A DNA stretch of 64,000 nucleotides from Nymphaea colorata (lineage: Eukaryota > Streptophyta > Magnoliopsida > Nymphaeales > Nymphaeaceae): contig NC_045138.2 in NCBI RefSeq assembly GCF_008831285.2, positions 39,609,115-39,673,114 of the forward strand, read 5' to 3'. The notes under the pieces were generated by a model. The model searched no databases. It saw only the letters and a program-made list of their open reading frames with translations, and was not told the origin of the DNA. The position numbers and the translations under genes were made by a program. Shown here in pieces: positions 13,881 to 26,610 of this stretch (position 1 is its first letter; every line of letters begins with the position of its first letter).

Positions 13881-14235
13881 GGATACACCCTTAAACGTAT
13901 TTGTTATTTTGGATATTGTTTGAATTCAGATTGAAATACAAATAAAGATAAGTCATATTCGAATCTGAATCCGAACTCCGACTTCACAGTCCAAATTTGT
14001 TTTTTATTTCATATTGAATTTGAATACGAATTTGGCTATATTTCAAAATGCAAGAGCATTAAGTATAAGATATTTGTTTAAAAGTAAGTTCGTTCTGAAT
14101 CCTTATCCGAATTTGATCAGATATTTATGCATATCCAAATCCGAATATGGTCGGATGTCATTTTTTCGTATCCAATGTTCAGAACGGTTTGACTGAATGC
14201 CCGATCCAAATCGGATACATTGACATCCCTCTTTG
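13880..14235. repeat. GAATCCGAAT-rich dispersed repeat
   Basis: A degenerate run of GAATCTGAATCCGAA-like and ATCCGAAT-like words ends at 14220-14232 in ACATTGACATCCCT. Related word runs occur at 21349-21640 (starting AGGAATGTCAATGG, the inverse of that end) and about 31480-31790. The matching ends suggest a small non-autonomous element family with ends like RGGRATGTCAATG. No intact copy with target duplications was found. Confidence 0.4.
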
Positions 14236-14387
14236 AGCATCAAAACTAGCAAGCTCTCAATTGGCATACTAGGAATGAAACCTTCAGCACTTCTCAAATT
14301 AGAGACATTAATTTCAAAGTGAGTGGCAATTAGGTCACAACACCGAGGAGAGGGGGGTGGTGGTAGGGCTGGTAGGCAGCAAGTATG

Positions 14388-14452
14388 TGTTTCGAATCCC
14401 TGCGGTACTTGGAGGCTATACTTGCTTCGAATCCCTGCGGTACTTGGAGGCA
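14388..14452. repeat. 35-bp tandem repeat with tRNA B-box-like words
   Basis: TTCGAATCCCTGCGGTACTT occurs at 14391 and again at 14426, a 35-bp period. TTTCGAATCCC resembles a pol III B box, and GGTGGTAGGGCTGGTAGGC just upstream could be a weak A box. The block may therefore be a SINE relic with an internal duplication. This is tentative, as no target duplication was found. Confidence 0.4.
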
Positions 14453-14879
14453 AGGCTGGAGGTTTCGATTCTCTTGTTGGGCGGTAAGGACAAAGTAGCC
14501 CACCTCCTCACCCGACACACTCCCTTTACATTCAGCAGCTTTGGATAATGAGTAACGGCACTAAGGAGACAAAAGAACAGTGCCAGTTGGCCTTACAGCT
14601 CCACCCCAAAGGGGATAAATCCAAGGAACATATCAGATTGTGTTTTGGACGCAATCAAACGAATGCATAATTTTGCGTCAAATTAATCAGGGAGCAATTA
14701 TCAATGGAGGAAGGCCTCCTAAGGACACCATCATTTTTGGGGCAATTTCATCAAGGATGGGAAATCTGTGAAGTAGATGGCATCTGCCCTCCAAGCAACG
14801 TTTTAGAGTGCCAATCCATTTACCGTTGTCGGAGAAGCTGAAAGGACTTCTCGTCCGTTGGATGCATTGATTCATAGAC

Positions 14880-15660
14880 ACATTTCATATCTACCAGGGA
14901 GGTGGTCAGGGTTCAGAAATCAAGTTACAAGTTATCCACCGAGAGACTTCCTGCTGGTGTTCTTTCCAGTCCTTTGCTTTATCAACACAGGCTTTCCAAA
15001 CAATATGTCTGAACTGAGTAATTGTGAATCTGGTCTCGTGATGTAACATCTCGTTCCTCAAAGCCCAAATCTTCCATATGACCGTAGGGAATATCAATTT
15101 CCAACACTCACTCATCATCCTCTTTTGAAGGAGGCTGAGTTCTGTCCCCAGGGGGCTGGCGCAATGATCTGGAAGGGGGCTGTTATATGGCTAGTTCCTA
15201 TTTTGAATCCCCGAGACATCTATTTGCACTGTAAAAGAAGCTACATATATGCAGGTCGCACTTGAAGTGCAGTGCTGATGACATCCCGAGACACCAAAAA
15301 ACTATACGAGGACAAGGAGTTGGGTGAAAACTTCGCTCTTTTCTGATTAGTAGAATAAAATACTCATCCTACTCTCCCAAATGGAGGCTGAGTTCCATTT
15401 CTAGAATTCTTGTGCTACTAAAGAGGGGGGTTGGGTGCTGGAGAGAGCCTCTTCTTGGTAAATTTCCTCATAACATCTAACCATGTATGGGTGGAGAATT
15501 TGTAAGCAAAGAGAGATGATCAGTAGTATCCTCTCTTTGACTACAACAACGAACCTTGGCATGGCAATCTATTTTCGCAGGCCATGTAAAGAGTCCATTT
15601 GCATCTAGGAGGGCAGGAATGTGCTAAAACTCTATCCATCTATGACTATTGTGCGTAATT
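14880..15660 (-). pseudogene. Decayed non-LTR retrotransposon (LINE) 3' region
   Basis: On the minus strand, broken frames resemble the zf-RVT/RNase H end of plant LINE polyproteins. At about 15480-15660 a pattern like CCSQREDTTDHLSLL and FSTHTWLDVM can be read, but only with a frame change. At 14906-15118 an open piece reads IWKIWALRNEMLHHET followed by a Trp-containing helix, typical of this family. Stops and frameshifts interrupt the rest. The relic is split by a 240-bp insertion with a 13-bp target duplication at 15143-15382. The identification rests on motif memory only, so confidence is moderate. Confidence 0.5.
15143..15382 (+). mobile_element. tRNA-derived SINE candidate nested in the LINE relic
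   Basis: The insert is flanked by perfect 13-bp direct repeats GGAGGCTGAGTTC (15130-15142 and 15383-15395), as expected for a target-site duplication made by target-primed reverse transcription. Near its 5' end are an A-box-like TGGCGCAATGATCTGG (15157-15172) and, about 45 bp on, a B-box-like TTTTGAATCCCCG (15201-15213), the order and spacing of a tRNA-type pol III promoter. No clear poly-A tail is visible. Its position inside a LINE relic shows that it inserted later. Confidence 0.55.
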
Positions 15661-17523
15661 AAATGACAAAATAAGTTCAATGAGTTCCTGTTCCAGAATG
15701 TTCAAATCGATTTGGTGGCAAATCTATTTGATTCATCTGCAAGGGTGCCTCCTGATACCCAGTTTCCATAATTGGATTTTACTTTTAAAATTTTCCTATG
15801 TTTGATGATTTTTATATGCATTTTCTTTTATTTGTGACTCGAACGGATTTAAGACACTCTCTCAGCTGCTTCCCTGAATTGGCGGCTTTCCTCAATCGGC
15901 ATCCTGACTGATTCAAGTCAATTTCTGATTTCACCACACTGATTCAACAAAAATCAATCCGATGGATGTGATTAGGTACATAATATTTATTTTTCTTTTA
16001 AGACAAAAACGATAGCATAAGAAATCATGATCATGTTTTTTTTTTTTAAATAAATCTTATTGGACGACCAAAAGGACTGAGCTGATTATTATCTGCAACA
16101 TTACATCGAGTAACTTATCTAGAGAACCACCGTGAGACGATGATCTGATCATCTTATAAAGCAAAAATAGAGTCCTCCTATTCATTGGGTTACTAGTAGC
16201 GGAGCTATATATACGTTATACGTAGGTGTAGGTAATTGCTCAGGTCAACAACAAAATTTTTATTTAGTTTTACATAATTTTTTTGTAATTATTTACTTAT
16301 TTATATATGTTGTGCTTCTACTCCGCCACTTCCCAACAAGAACCTTTAATTACACTGTTTTAGTTCAATGCACCTCCTTCACGTGGAAGAGATCCAGAGA
16401 GATCAGAAGAGAGTGGGGCACCTAAAGCACGTGGTCTCGACACTGCTATTGTTGATCATGCACATTAATAGTTGTTTGGTTTATTGCACACGCGTAGTCG
16501 TTTTTAGAGAGATCCGTAACGATCCAAAAGAAATGCAGACAGACATAATCTTTCTAGAGTTCCAAGTGGACGCGTACGCTCAATAATAATAAATAATCAA
16601 CTTTGGCTTCTTCTGAAGCCTGAATGTTCATGAGCTATTGTCCTAGTCGGCGACATGACTTGCTATTAGCTTACAGTAAATGGAGACAGGATTCTTGGAG
16701 CAACTATGGAGAAAGTATTCATCTTCTTCTCTCGACACCGTTTACATGACCTGTATGAAAGAAGGTTATGCATTAGGGATAAGCCTGACTCTAATGCAGA
16801 AGCGAAGATTAAGGCAGAGACATTGTTGCTGATGAAGATTACAGCAGCGTTGAAAATAAGGGAAAAGTAAATTGTAACACAGCAATTACCAAGTAAGGTT
16901 TTCAAAATAAGTCGATGCCATCATCATCAAGTCAAGAAAGGCATTGTAACAACTCATATTATTTAGGAGCAATAGTTGAAAATCGTTCTAGAAATCCCTT
17001 ATAAATACAAGGGACTTGCTTAATTGGATTTCAAGGCCAATGGCCTTTCATGGGTAAAGAAAATATGCTTTTCAGTTCTTTTCTGTTATTCTTTTATTTT
17101 TTTCTTCACTGCAATCCCATTTATCAGTTTCTGTTTTTGTTTGTTCCGCGTGAACTGAACGTGACTTGGCAAGTTGGAGACGACCAATCTCCGGAAATAG
17201 ATTCTTTTTCTTACCTCTTGTGTTCCGATCTACTAGTTTCTTGGCTTTCGTTGGCTTTACATAAAAGTCAGTGCGATTTAGTTTGCCAACTGTAATAAGC
17301 TGCCGACAACCGGTCATCCGAAATGGTTAGGCTGTCTTTTGTAGATCTACTGGTTCGCACATTAGCCAAATTAATGATAAGGAAAGAATCTGGATTTGGA
17401 CTAACTGTAAATTTACAGTTAATGTTTGATTCCAAACCAAATCTTTTAAAATCTGGATTCAGTTTTGTGTTGTTCATAATTATCTTGTCCAATGAATTCT
17501 GACGAGCATGTGAGCACGTGCAG

Positions 17524-17575
<52 letters not shown>

Positions 17576-19819
17576 CTATAGCCATAAATTCAGTTCCCAT
17601 AAAAGTTAGCAGTTGAAAATGAAATTTCTCGTAGCAAAACCAGCATTCAGTTGGTTACCATTGATTTAAACTGCATAGAATACTCAAATCCAATTATCAA
17701 TTGGGTACCATTTGCTTTACTACGCTCCATTAACTAATTGGGGATTTGGGTTGGTAATGAGCTAAATCGGACTTGCTTTCATCCCCAAGTGTGTGGTAGA
17801 TGTTTAAAATAGAAAATTCAATCAGTGTTTAACTTGGTAAGGAGCAATAATCCGCGTAAGATATTATAATACTTTGTGCTTGCCCTTACCCATATGCACG
17901 ATATGTAAATTAAAATAATGATCTAGTTTAAATGAGGATACAAAAAATTTCAGACTCATACCGAGTATTGACTTGAATACAGATCTAGTTAGTTGGTACT
18001 GAAATTTGTAAAGCCAAACTTGGATCTAACCTTAAAATGGATCAGCAAATTAATTAAATACATGCAAATACCACTTTTCACATGCCAATTATGGTTTCAG
18101 TTTTAGCAAGGTCCTATCCAACTTCAAACCTCAGAACAAGCCAGAATGTTGTGCTTGATTCTAATTAGACTGTATCAATCTAATCATTCGCCTTTAGCAT
18201 ACATCCTGAAATCTATATTTTTTATATGGGAAAATTTTGAATCTGAATTTACGCAGATCTGTGTGGATGACAACTTGTATTACAGTAGTTAGTTTAAAGC
18301 AAAGGGCATCGAAAATTCCATACTGACCATAGAGCCGCAAATCTTCAGCTTGATTTTATCATGTCAAATCGAACCAAATCAGACAAATAACCATTATCAT
18401 CCCTTACTGCCTCGGATGATTATCTTTTTTCAAAAACAATACAAGCTTCACCCTTTTTCTTTCTGTGACATCAATGCTATCGTCCCCATTACTCGACAGT
18501 ACCACTTAGTTTCAAGTTTCAACATCAAAACCATCATTTCGTACACATTCTTTATTGCCAAAATCATCTTAACTGCATCTTTTTAGCGTCGAACCCACTG
18601 AAACTGTTCAAAATATCCCCGCATTCAATTATTTTCAATGTCTGCAAGTAGGAAGGCAGCATGCTGAAGCTATGGAGTTGGATCCTGTGTGACTGCAAAA
18701 AATGAATTTAGGATGCATCATTGCGTCAGTACTGATGTCGATTAGGTAAAACATATTGTCAAATGTCTAATCAATGGCCTGTCTTTATATCAATTATCAA
18801 GCAATTAGGTCCTAGGAATACATGGACTGAGTACTTACGTGTGAGCTGTTTGATCAACTTGATTGATGATATTTTTTTCATCTTGTGAACCAGCAGTAAA
18901 GTTTTTCCAACAACTCATTGTCGATTCACAAGGTTTCCATATTTATTCAGGTCATACATGCAGTGTTAATAAGGCAGCATATTTTGGATTCAAGCATGTC
19001 TATTGTGTTTAAATGACTTTTGTTTTCTCTATACTTTCCTTTGGCATTTGGCGGATACCCAACAGTTTTTTTCCCCTTTTTTTAAAGGGTGACTGGTTTT
19101 TTCCCCTGTGCCTACACTTCCTAAGGTTTACAGATCATGCTTCAGAACTATTACAGTTCCTAAGAATGTGACAACAACTACCTAAGAATTTAAACCCAAG
19201 TTCCTGAAGAAGGTAAGACTGCCTTGCCAGCCAGTGCACGGCAACCCTTATAGGGTCGATACTCAACAGCTTATTCGAAAGAAAACTGTATATAAAAAAC
19301 AACACTAGAGTTGCATGAATGCTTCCATTTTGGAGGTTTCTCTTTCCATTGTTCAGCGAAGACAAGGGACTCTCACAAATTCATGAGCCACACGATCTTA
19401 ACCTTTGCCCACAAAATCCATTCAATATATTACTTCTATAATTCATTACAAGTCATGGTACTTAAATTCTTAAGCCATTTTTTTCTTTTTGCAACGAAGA
19501 AGCATTGTGTTTGACATTCGTTTGCAGTAGTGCACCGTGAATTATCTTCTGGTTTTTAAAATGTTGGACGCCTAATGTACTTATAAACTGTTCTACTAAG
19601 CCTTATGGGAACCAGAAGAACAAGAAGTTTTACTGATTTAACTTGTCCTGGTTTGCGAGGGACCCAGACTTGGCGAGAACTGTATCACTTGTTCTTCCGC
19701 TTTCGAATCTGACAGCCACTAACGGGCATGATAATGCAAGTAGGTACCTATCTCTTGGATCCGGTATCTGGGACAACGTAATGTTGTATTCTTATATGAA
19801 ACTGTGGGCATGAAGTAGG
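15661..19819. other. Intergenic, AT-rich, no recognised gene
   Basis: About 4.2 kb with no family-like ORF on either strand. A GA microsatellite lies at 17535-17572 after a short CA run. The rest is AT-rich sequence without recognisable element ends. Confidence 0.5.
17524..17572. repeat. (CA)n(GA)n microsatellite
   Basis: A short CA run passes directly into about 19 GA units. This accounts for the apparent Ser/Leu repeat in the ORF on the opposite strand. Confidence 0.95.
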
Positions 19820-19829
19820 TATCTATTTA

Positions 19830-19959
19830 CTCGGAGGGGTTGTGGGTGGGAAGTTCCTGAAAAAGCTTGTGTTTAAATCCTCTAGTGGTTGCGGTCACAT
19901 CTCAGTTTTTCTCTCAACCATTTATCATTTCACCTATAAAAGAAAAAAGAAAAAAAAAG
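19830..19959 (+). mobile_element. SINE-like element with A-rich tail
   Basis: A 130-bp segment has an A-box-like GGTTGTGGGTGGGAAG near its 5' end and a B-box-like GTGTTTAAATCCTC downstream, and ends in an A-rich tail (19938-19958). Flanking words TATCTATTTA (19820-19829) and TATGTATTTA (19960-19969) differ at one base and would be an aged 10-bp target duplication. These are the features of a tRNA-derived SINE. Confidence 0.5.
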
Positions 19960-20243
19960 TATGTATTTATTTGTCTTTTGTTTCTAATTGACTTGGTTGA
20001 GCAATTCAATTTGGAGTGAAATTTTGTCCCACCATTACCAACTTGATATCCAAAAAAATGGACTAATGTTTCAGTTTAAATGACTAAAAGGTAAGGGGTC
20101 CGCCATTGCCTGTAACAAAAAATTGACTGAAGAATGATTCAATTTTCGAAACAAAAGGTTGTTTAAAATGTGGGCACAAATGCGAACTCAGGCCGATTGA
20201 ATATAGAAAGGATTTCTAGGGAAAAGAAACCCCTCTCTCTCTT

Positions 20244-20249
20244 TATATA

Positions 20250-20291
<42 letters not shown>
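20244..20291. repeat. (TA)n(ATA)n microsatellite
   Basis: A TA dinucleotide run is followed by about ten ATA/TAA trinucleotides. A separate GA run follows at about 20517-20540. Confidence 0.9.
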
Positions 20292-20293
<2 letters not shown>

Positions 20294-20724
20294 TGTGGAC
20301 AGCATAGATATGAAATTATGCTAGTGACTGTCGCCTAAACTTTATTGCTGTGTCATGGGTAAAATAAAATTTTAAAGACAAGTACAACTTGTTATTTGCA
20401 TTTTTAAATGATAGTTTTACACGTGATGCATAGTGAATTGTCAATCAAGTTGATGGTGATTGATATATATAAATCAAACTGTTCTTGACGAGTCTAAAAT
20501 ACCATTTAAGTGAGAAGAGAGAGAGAGAGAGAGAGAGAGAACAACCAATGAGTGTCCTTAAATAAAACTGGTTGTTTGTAACATAGTCCTTGAGTTTTCC
20601 CTCATACTATTTCCTAATTAACACTTGCTAATGCTTCTTCTTCCCCAAGTTTTTTGAAAATTCATCCTCCTACTTTTTTGAGCAAGAGCAATTCCATCAT
20701 TACATGGTGTTGTCATCTCCCATG

Positions 20725-20809
20725 CAGAGCGGAGCCAAAAAAATTTCATATTAAAAAAAAAATGAAGGTGGGGCCAGGGCCCATGCAGGCCCCCCTTGGC
20801 TCCGTCCCT
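20725..20809. mobile_element. Internally deleted hAT-like MITE copy
   Basis: The left end CAGAGCGGAGCC and right end GGCTCCGTCCCT form imperfect inverted ends related to the CAGGGGCGGAG family. The 3' part, with the GGGCCCATGCAGGCCCCC block, matches the copy at 32930-33109, but the A/T-rich middle is mostly missing. No clear target duplication is visible. Confidence 0.5.
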
Positions 20810-21348
20810 ACTCTGATGGCACGAGGAAGGAGGTGAATATTTCCCTTCCACCTATGTGAGGCTGAATAGGGCCAATACTCATTACCTAATTTTTAGTTTG
20901 TTGTTGCTTTTGCTATGTGTTATCTGGGCGCACATATCTAGGAGTGACCCATTCCTTTGCCACTAGATTTAGAGAACATCCCTCCAACTTGCCCTTTTGA
21001 GGGCGAGGGCCAGTTTAATGGAGGAAGACAATGGCTGATCAGTCTAATGCTAGCACCTAAGTTGTTTATGTTGTTGATGTTTTTTGTTGTACCTATGAAC
21101 ACTATAAAAAAATTGTTGTGTAAATAAACCATTACCAGTTGGTCACTGCTCACACAGTAGACGCGGTTATGGACAAAAGAAACTTAATCATGGTTGCATA
21201 CATGCCAACATATAATTAATGTTGCATCAATAGTCTGCCCATAAATTCATGATGATGTCGTTGCCGAGAATTGTTACTATTAAATCCTTTATTGGCTCTA
21301 TGCATAATGGATACCAAATGCATGCATTAGAACTTTTGATCGCTGTTA

Positions 21349-21640
21349 GGAATGTCAATGGAACATATTTTGATCGAATATCCAATCAAATTGCTTTAAA
21401 TAAATCGAATATGAACAAAAATTTGATATCTGAATAAAAAATCAGATTGTATTCAGTATTAAAAATTGATATATGATTAAAGTCAGATTTAGATTTAATA
21501 TCCAATAGATAAGCAATCGGATATCAATTTTTTTTTTTAAAAAATTGAATATCTATACCTGCACTTACAATCCAAATCCAAATTTAAATTTATAAAATCC
21601 GAAACAAGAATCCGGATACAACCTTGGTTCAGGACTGGAC
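21349..21640. repeat. GAATATCCAAT-rich dispersed repeat
   Basis: It begins AGGAATGTCAATGG and continues as ATCGAATATCC-like and ATCCAAATCC-like words. It is a relative of the blocks at 13880-14235 and 31480-31790. The left end mirrors the ACATTGACATCCCT end of the first block. Confidence 0.4.
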
Positions 21641-21705
21641 GTGCAAAAAAACATTACTTCTCTCTAGTGAAAAATTCCGAGTGAGGCTCGATTTTGTAGA
21701 GGATG

Positions 21706-22080
21706 TTAGGCCTGAGCAACTCGAGTTCGACTTGTTAAAGCGTGGCTTGAGCCTCAGTTTGAGCTATATCTGTTGCTAATTAAACAGCAAGTCAGCTCGA
21801 ATTTGAATTTAAGCTCGCTCACATAAACAAGTCGAGTTCAAGTTGCCTCGACTCGACCCAAAAAAACTTTCCTTGATTACATTTTTTATGTATATCTATG
21901 ATTTCGTTTTATATTCAGTAGTTTTGGATAAACAAGTCCAATGAAAAATCTTGTCACTTAATGGGTATTGCTAAACGAGCCTAAACGAGTTGAGCTGGAG
22001 TTTCGACTTGACTTATGGAGTTGAGATCAATCTGAGCAATCTAGGAATAAGTCATCAAGCTTAGACTCAACTTGGCATTA
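21706..22080. repeat. GAGTTCGA/GAGCTCG-rich degenerate repeat
   Basis: A run of CTCGAGTTCGACTTG-like, GCTCGAATTTG-like and GTCGAGTTCAAG-like words, with no coding potential. It belongs to the same style of repeat as 27791-28150, 30465-30982 and 33431-33730. Confidence 0.5.
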
Positions 22081-22533
22081 GTTCATGAATATGTTCAAAA
22101 CAAATAGGTAGATTCATGAAACACTCAATTTATAGCACTGCCAAAGGAAGCGGCCCCTCCTTGCTGACATGCGGCTAATGAAAGTGGGCCTGCCCTACTG
22201 CATGTCATGTCAGTTGGGGTCAGCCTTTCATGCCTGGCCCTGCAGGCCTCAACTGATAACCTGCATCCATATTTGAGTGGTGGGAATACCTAATCTGTCC
22301 AACATCCAAAAAGTGGACATCTGTAAAGGTGATGAAGATGAATGAAGAACCTGAGTGAGGAAATGATGAATGCAGAGAATCATAATGAAAAAAGACATGC
22401 TAACTAAAGCTGCAATAAGGATGGATTCCAGAAATCTAAATACATTGGAGGTCAGGGCAGAGGTAGATATAATACAATAGCGAGATGACAAAGCCCTCAG
22501 ACCAGTTCTGCTCCATTTGCAGCTCCAAGATTA

Positions 22534-22674
22534 ATGCAGGAACTTGCTAGAATTGAGCGTATGTGGGGGGTCCCAATTTTGGATTCTTCTTCGTTATCTC
22601 CTCCATTTGCTGCTCATGCCTGCATTATTGAGGCAATGAATCAGACATTAACATGTGAAGTGGTTTTCTCTTGA
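22534..22674 (+). other. Short unrecognised ORF (46 codons)
   Basis: The frame starts ATG CAG GAA CTT GCT and stays open upstream back to about 22483. The peptide (MQELARIERMWGVPILD...) has a normal mixed composition, unlike the Phe/Leu-rich noise frames around it. I do not recognise it. It may be a remnant exon or chance. Confidence 0.15.
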
Positions 22675-24820
22675 AGAAGCAGCATCTGCAATTTCATTGG
22701 AAATGTCTACTGCCCAACAAATCTTCTGCAGCGGTTATTGTGCTTTATTTAGATGGTAAAGTTATGTTTAACATAAATAACAATAACAATGATAATTTAA
22801 AAAGTAAAAGGAAAGGTTTAGTAGCCCTTTCTTTGGCCACCAAAAAGAAAGAAAGAAAAAAAACCAGTTAAAAGATCCATCTGTACTGGATTTGTCCTCC
22901 CTCAAGTTGAAGGAGGTCAGGAGTTCGAATAATTGCTTACCAACAGCAAAGTAGCTCGGTGTGTATGTAATATAAACTGAAATTTCTTAAATTATAGTAC
23001 ACGTGCATAATGGTTGTCGAGCACACTGAGCCTAAGACTTGTAAATGTTCCCAAGCTTCTTGCGCGGTGTACCTAGCCAACTAAAATTCTTGTAGTTCTG
23101 ACTAGGGATCTGAAAACATTAGGGTATGTTTGATAGTCTTGAATTTCAGATCTAAAAACTGACACGAAATCTAACCTTTATGAGCTTCATTGTTTAAACA
23201 AACAGTGGATTTCAGCACTGTCCGTTTTAGAATCTCAGATTTGAGATCTTCATTGATTTTATATCACTTCGGGTCTCATATTCAAGGTAGGGAGCGCAGC
23301 CTTAGTTGGTTCAGATCAACGGCAAGACTCAAATTCTGAATCTGGCTCAGGGGTGGAGCTAGAAAATTCTGGTTAATGCGCTACTTGGGCACCACCAGCC
23401 TGACTAGCTTTGCTACACTCTTGAGGTCTTGTTGCTCGAGCTATACATACATAAAAACAATTAGAGGGTGTTTAATAAGAAAAAGCTATGTCTTTGCAAC
23501 CGGGGGTGGAGCCAAAAATTTTTCATGAATGGGGTGGGGGGTGGGTTAGGCATAAGCCCAGTGCCTGACCATGATTGGCCATAGAGTCACTAGGTTTGGC
23601 CGGATGCCGCTAGGCGATGACCTGGTCAACCTGGTACCGAAACTGGTAACCATTGTGGAAGTGGGCATCTTTCTCATTGCTTGTGGGTCAGCCCACTCAC
23701 TACTTGAAAGCCGCAGTCGGGTTGAAGCACAACAAAATCCCACTCCTGCAACAGATTTTTGTTCAAGTTTATCAATTTGAATTCTGAGTTACGTCAATGC
23801 AAGCTTATATTAAGGCCAAAGCAAAAAGAGAGTTTCTTCTTGGCTTTGGCATTTAGATAGCGGGTCGTGATACAAAGTTTTATGGGCGTCCATTCCTTGC
23901 CTTGCACAAGCTGAAGCTTGTATAAGCACCGAGGGGCGTTTGATGGTGTGGAATTTTGATTTAAGAATGAAAACTCTACAATCATAATTTCCTCTGAAAA
24001 TGAAGGAAACAAAATACCTTTTTTTTAATAATTTCAATTTCTTAAAAATTGAGCATTTTGATTCTAAAATTCCAGAAACGAAATACCTTTTTTTTTTTAT
24101 AATAATTGAGCATTTTGATTCTAAAATTCCATGATTCTAGCTTAGGAGAAGAGATGAAAATTAATTTCTCAAAATTTTTTTTCATGCATATCTTGTCACA
24201 TCTTGGTTTGGATATCCGATCCCCTCTTATTAGTCATTTACTCTAAAAAATAATTACCAAGTTGGTGTTATCGATATGTTTCATTATACGTACAATGGAC
24301 TTTTTTTCTTTTTCCTCTTTTTGTGAGGTCACCGACCATACTTATCGTGGATTTTATTGAGCAAAAAGAAGAATATGCTTCCATACATCACATAAAATAG
24401 GACGTCTCTCAGTGGAATTACTTTTCCTTTGGAGGGGCGAGGACCCAGTTCTAAAGGTTATATGCTCGGACCCAAACATATATAACCAACAAAACAAAAA
24501 GACAAAAATGTCTCTTATAGAAAAGAAAAAAGGGGGTCAATGAAAAATCCCTTTGCCAACAAAAAGGGATCAAGCCCACTTAGTGGACGTGGGCTCATGC
24601 GCGAATCTGGGGCTGGATCAAACACAAAGTACGGTCCCGCACTTTGTAAAAATCTACTATAAATGACATGATCTGTCAAATCACTATTAGAAGCAATTCA
24701 ATTCACCTGTCATGTCATGTCCTTTATTGCAAAGGGTGGGACCCACCATTTATTTTCTGAATTTGCATAAGTTTTTTGGGTGGGTAGAAGGTTAACAATC
24801 TATAAAGTCCCGCATTTTCC
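22675..24820. other. Intergenic, no recognised gene
   Basis: AT-rich spacer. At 23499-23545 there is a solo left end of the hAT-like MITE family (CGGGGGTGGAGCC followed by a TTTTTCATGA-type arm). No ORF resembles a known protein. Confidence 0.45.
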
Positions 24821-24952
24821 TTGCTCATGTGGTCCTGGACTACATTGAGACCTGGGTGGGATAGAGTACATTCATCAAGTAGCGAGTTGCTCATGTGGTC
24901 CTGAACTGCATTGAGACCTGGGTGGGGTAGAGTACATTCATCAAGTAGCGAG
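24821..24952. repeat. 66-bp tandem duplication
   Basis: Unit 1 is 24821-24886 and unit 2 is 24887-24952, differing at only three positions. Both begin TTGCTCATGTGGTCCTG and end CATCAAGTAGCGAG. Non-coding. Confidence 0.9.
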
Positions 24953-26165
24953 TTGGGATAGGTTTGAAGTTAAAAAAAAGGAGGAAGAGATCTTTGACAT
25001 CTCCACAATGTTCCATTTGAATTTGATCTTATAGTTATCTACTTGGTCAGGAGACCCATTTGTACTTCTTTATGTTTTAAAAGTGCAATTAGACCACATT
25101 AGAGTCGACGAAATCAATCTGTTTGGAAAGAAAACTTAACAATCATAAAATTTGTCTTAGCGGATAATCGGATCACCACTTCCATGCAACAGAATTAAAC
25201 TAAACTTCCCTTTTTGTTCTCCTTTTGTTTTTCTTTCTTCGGCACAACTTTGAATGCAGGGAGTGAACATGTCAAGACTTTCGTCTCTTCTTCCATTGCA
25301 CCCCAACGGGTTTCGGCAGAGAGTGTCATAAGGCACCTACCATGTTTGACGAGGGATACACAGGAAGCTAAAATACGTCTAAGATGTGATATTTTTTGCT
25401 CCACCATTCAAACACCTTCTTAGTGGAAGCTCGCCGCCCCTCGAGCTGGGTCAGAAGTAGGTACTGACTCGCCGGCCATAAGTTTCAAACTTGTAATGTT
25501 CCGTCAAATTGGTGGTGCTCACTGGTTATGCCGGCCGGCAGGAGACTTGCGGAAAATGTGCATTACCGAAAATCATGCCAGGCTTTTCTTTGGAAGCTTA
25601 CATTCAAGGAAAGAAGAAAGGGAAGGCACATACATTTGTGGCTCATAGATGTAGAAAGAGAGAGGAAGACGACCACTCAGGTTTGACCGGTAATGGAGGA
25701 AGGCAATACGGATGGTGAAAGTAAAGGGTGATGTTCTACAACACAAGTATGACTAGCCATGCTTATGTGTATCGCGAGAAAAACATGCCATAAAGAGTGA
25801 GCGGTCCTCAGAGAATTGGTCGATAGGGTTTGTAGGTGGTCAGTCTCTATTGTCAGGGTCAGGTGAATCAACATTGCTGAAAAATCAAGAGATAGTCATC
25901 CATATACAAGTTGAAGTATCGTAGAGACAATACGCTAGACACTGAAAGCAGACCCTGTAACTTGAGAGAATACGAGGTTGCATGGGAGCTTCCGCTCTTT
26001 ACCACATGGTTGGTCACCTTTTGTCACTTGAAAAAAAATGTCAACAGCAACGACGGTCCAACGCTTAGTGTTTGGCGGCATAAGCTTATTGATAGCTCCC
26101 AAGCTTGTTTTCCATAATTTAAATAGACAATTCTTGAAATTTCGGAAAAGATTGAGAAGCCAGCA

Positions 26166-26196
<31 letters not shown>

Positions 26197-26610
26197 GGAC
26201 AATAACGGTTTACTTGGTCCGTATAATAGATCAATACTTTTTCAAAGCCATCAAGATAGTACCATTCAAGATTCAAAGTGAGGATGTAGCCACAAGACGC
26301 CACCCAACCTCATCTATTGAGGTAAGCTAAGAAAAGTTTGTCTTTCACAATTCGATTCAAATTAGGCTAAGAAGTAATGCAAAATTCCACGCAACTTCAA
26401 TATATCATATATTCAATCAAAACGGAGAATGAAGAGGAAGACATCAATTTTAGGCATCCCACATTTGGATATATATACATATATATAAAACAAAAAATAG
26501 TCTTGACCACATTCTACATTATTTATTGTTTTTAAAGGACAAGACATCTTTACCGACACCCAGTGGGGTTCATAGACTGTTCACACGGTAGGTCTAGTTG
26601 AGTGTTCACT
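24953..26610. other. Intergenic, no recognised gene
   Basis: Small ORFs of 65-120 codons on both strands (25.2-26.3 kb) overlap one another and match nothing I know. A GA microsatellite lies at about 26174-26197. Confidence 0.45.

Noticed and set aside
17268-17600. 110-codon minus-strand ORF with a Leu-Ser repeat
   Set aside because: It is created by the GA microsatellite at 17535-17572.
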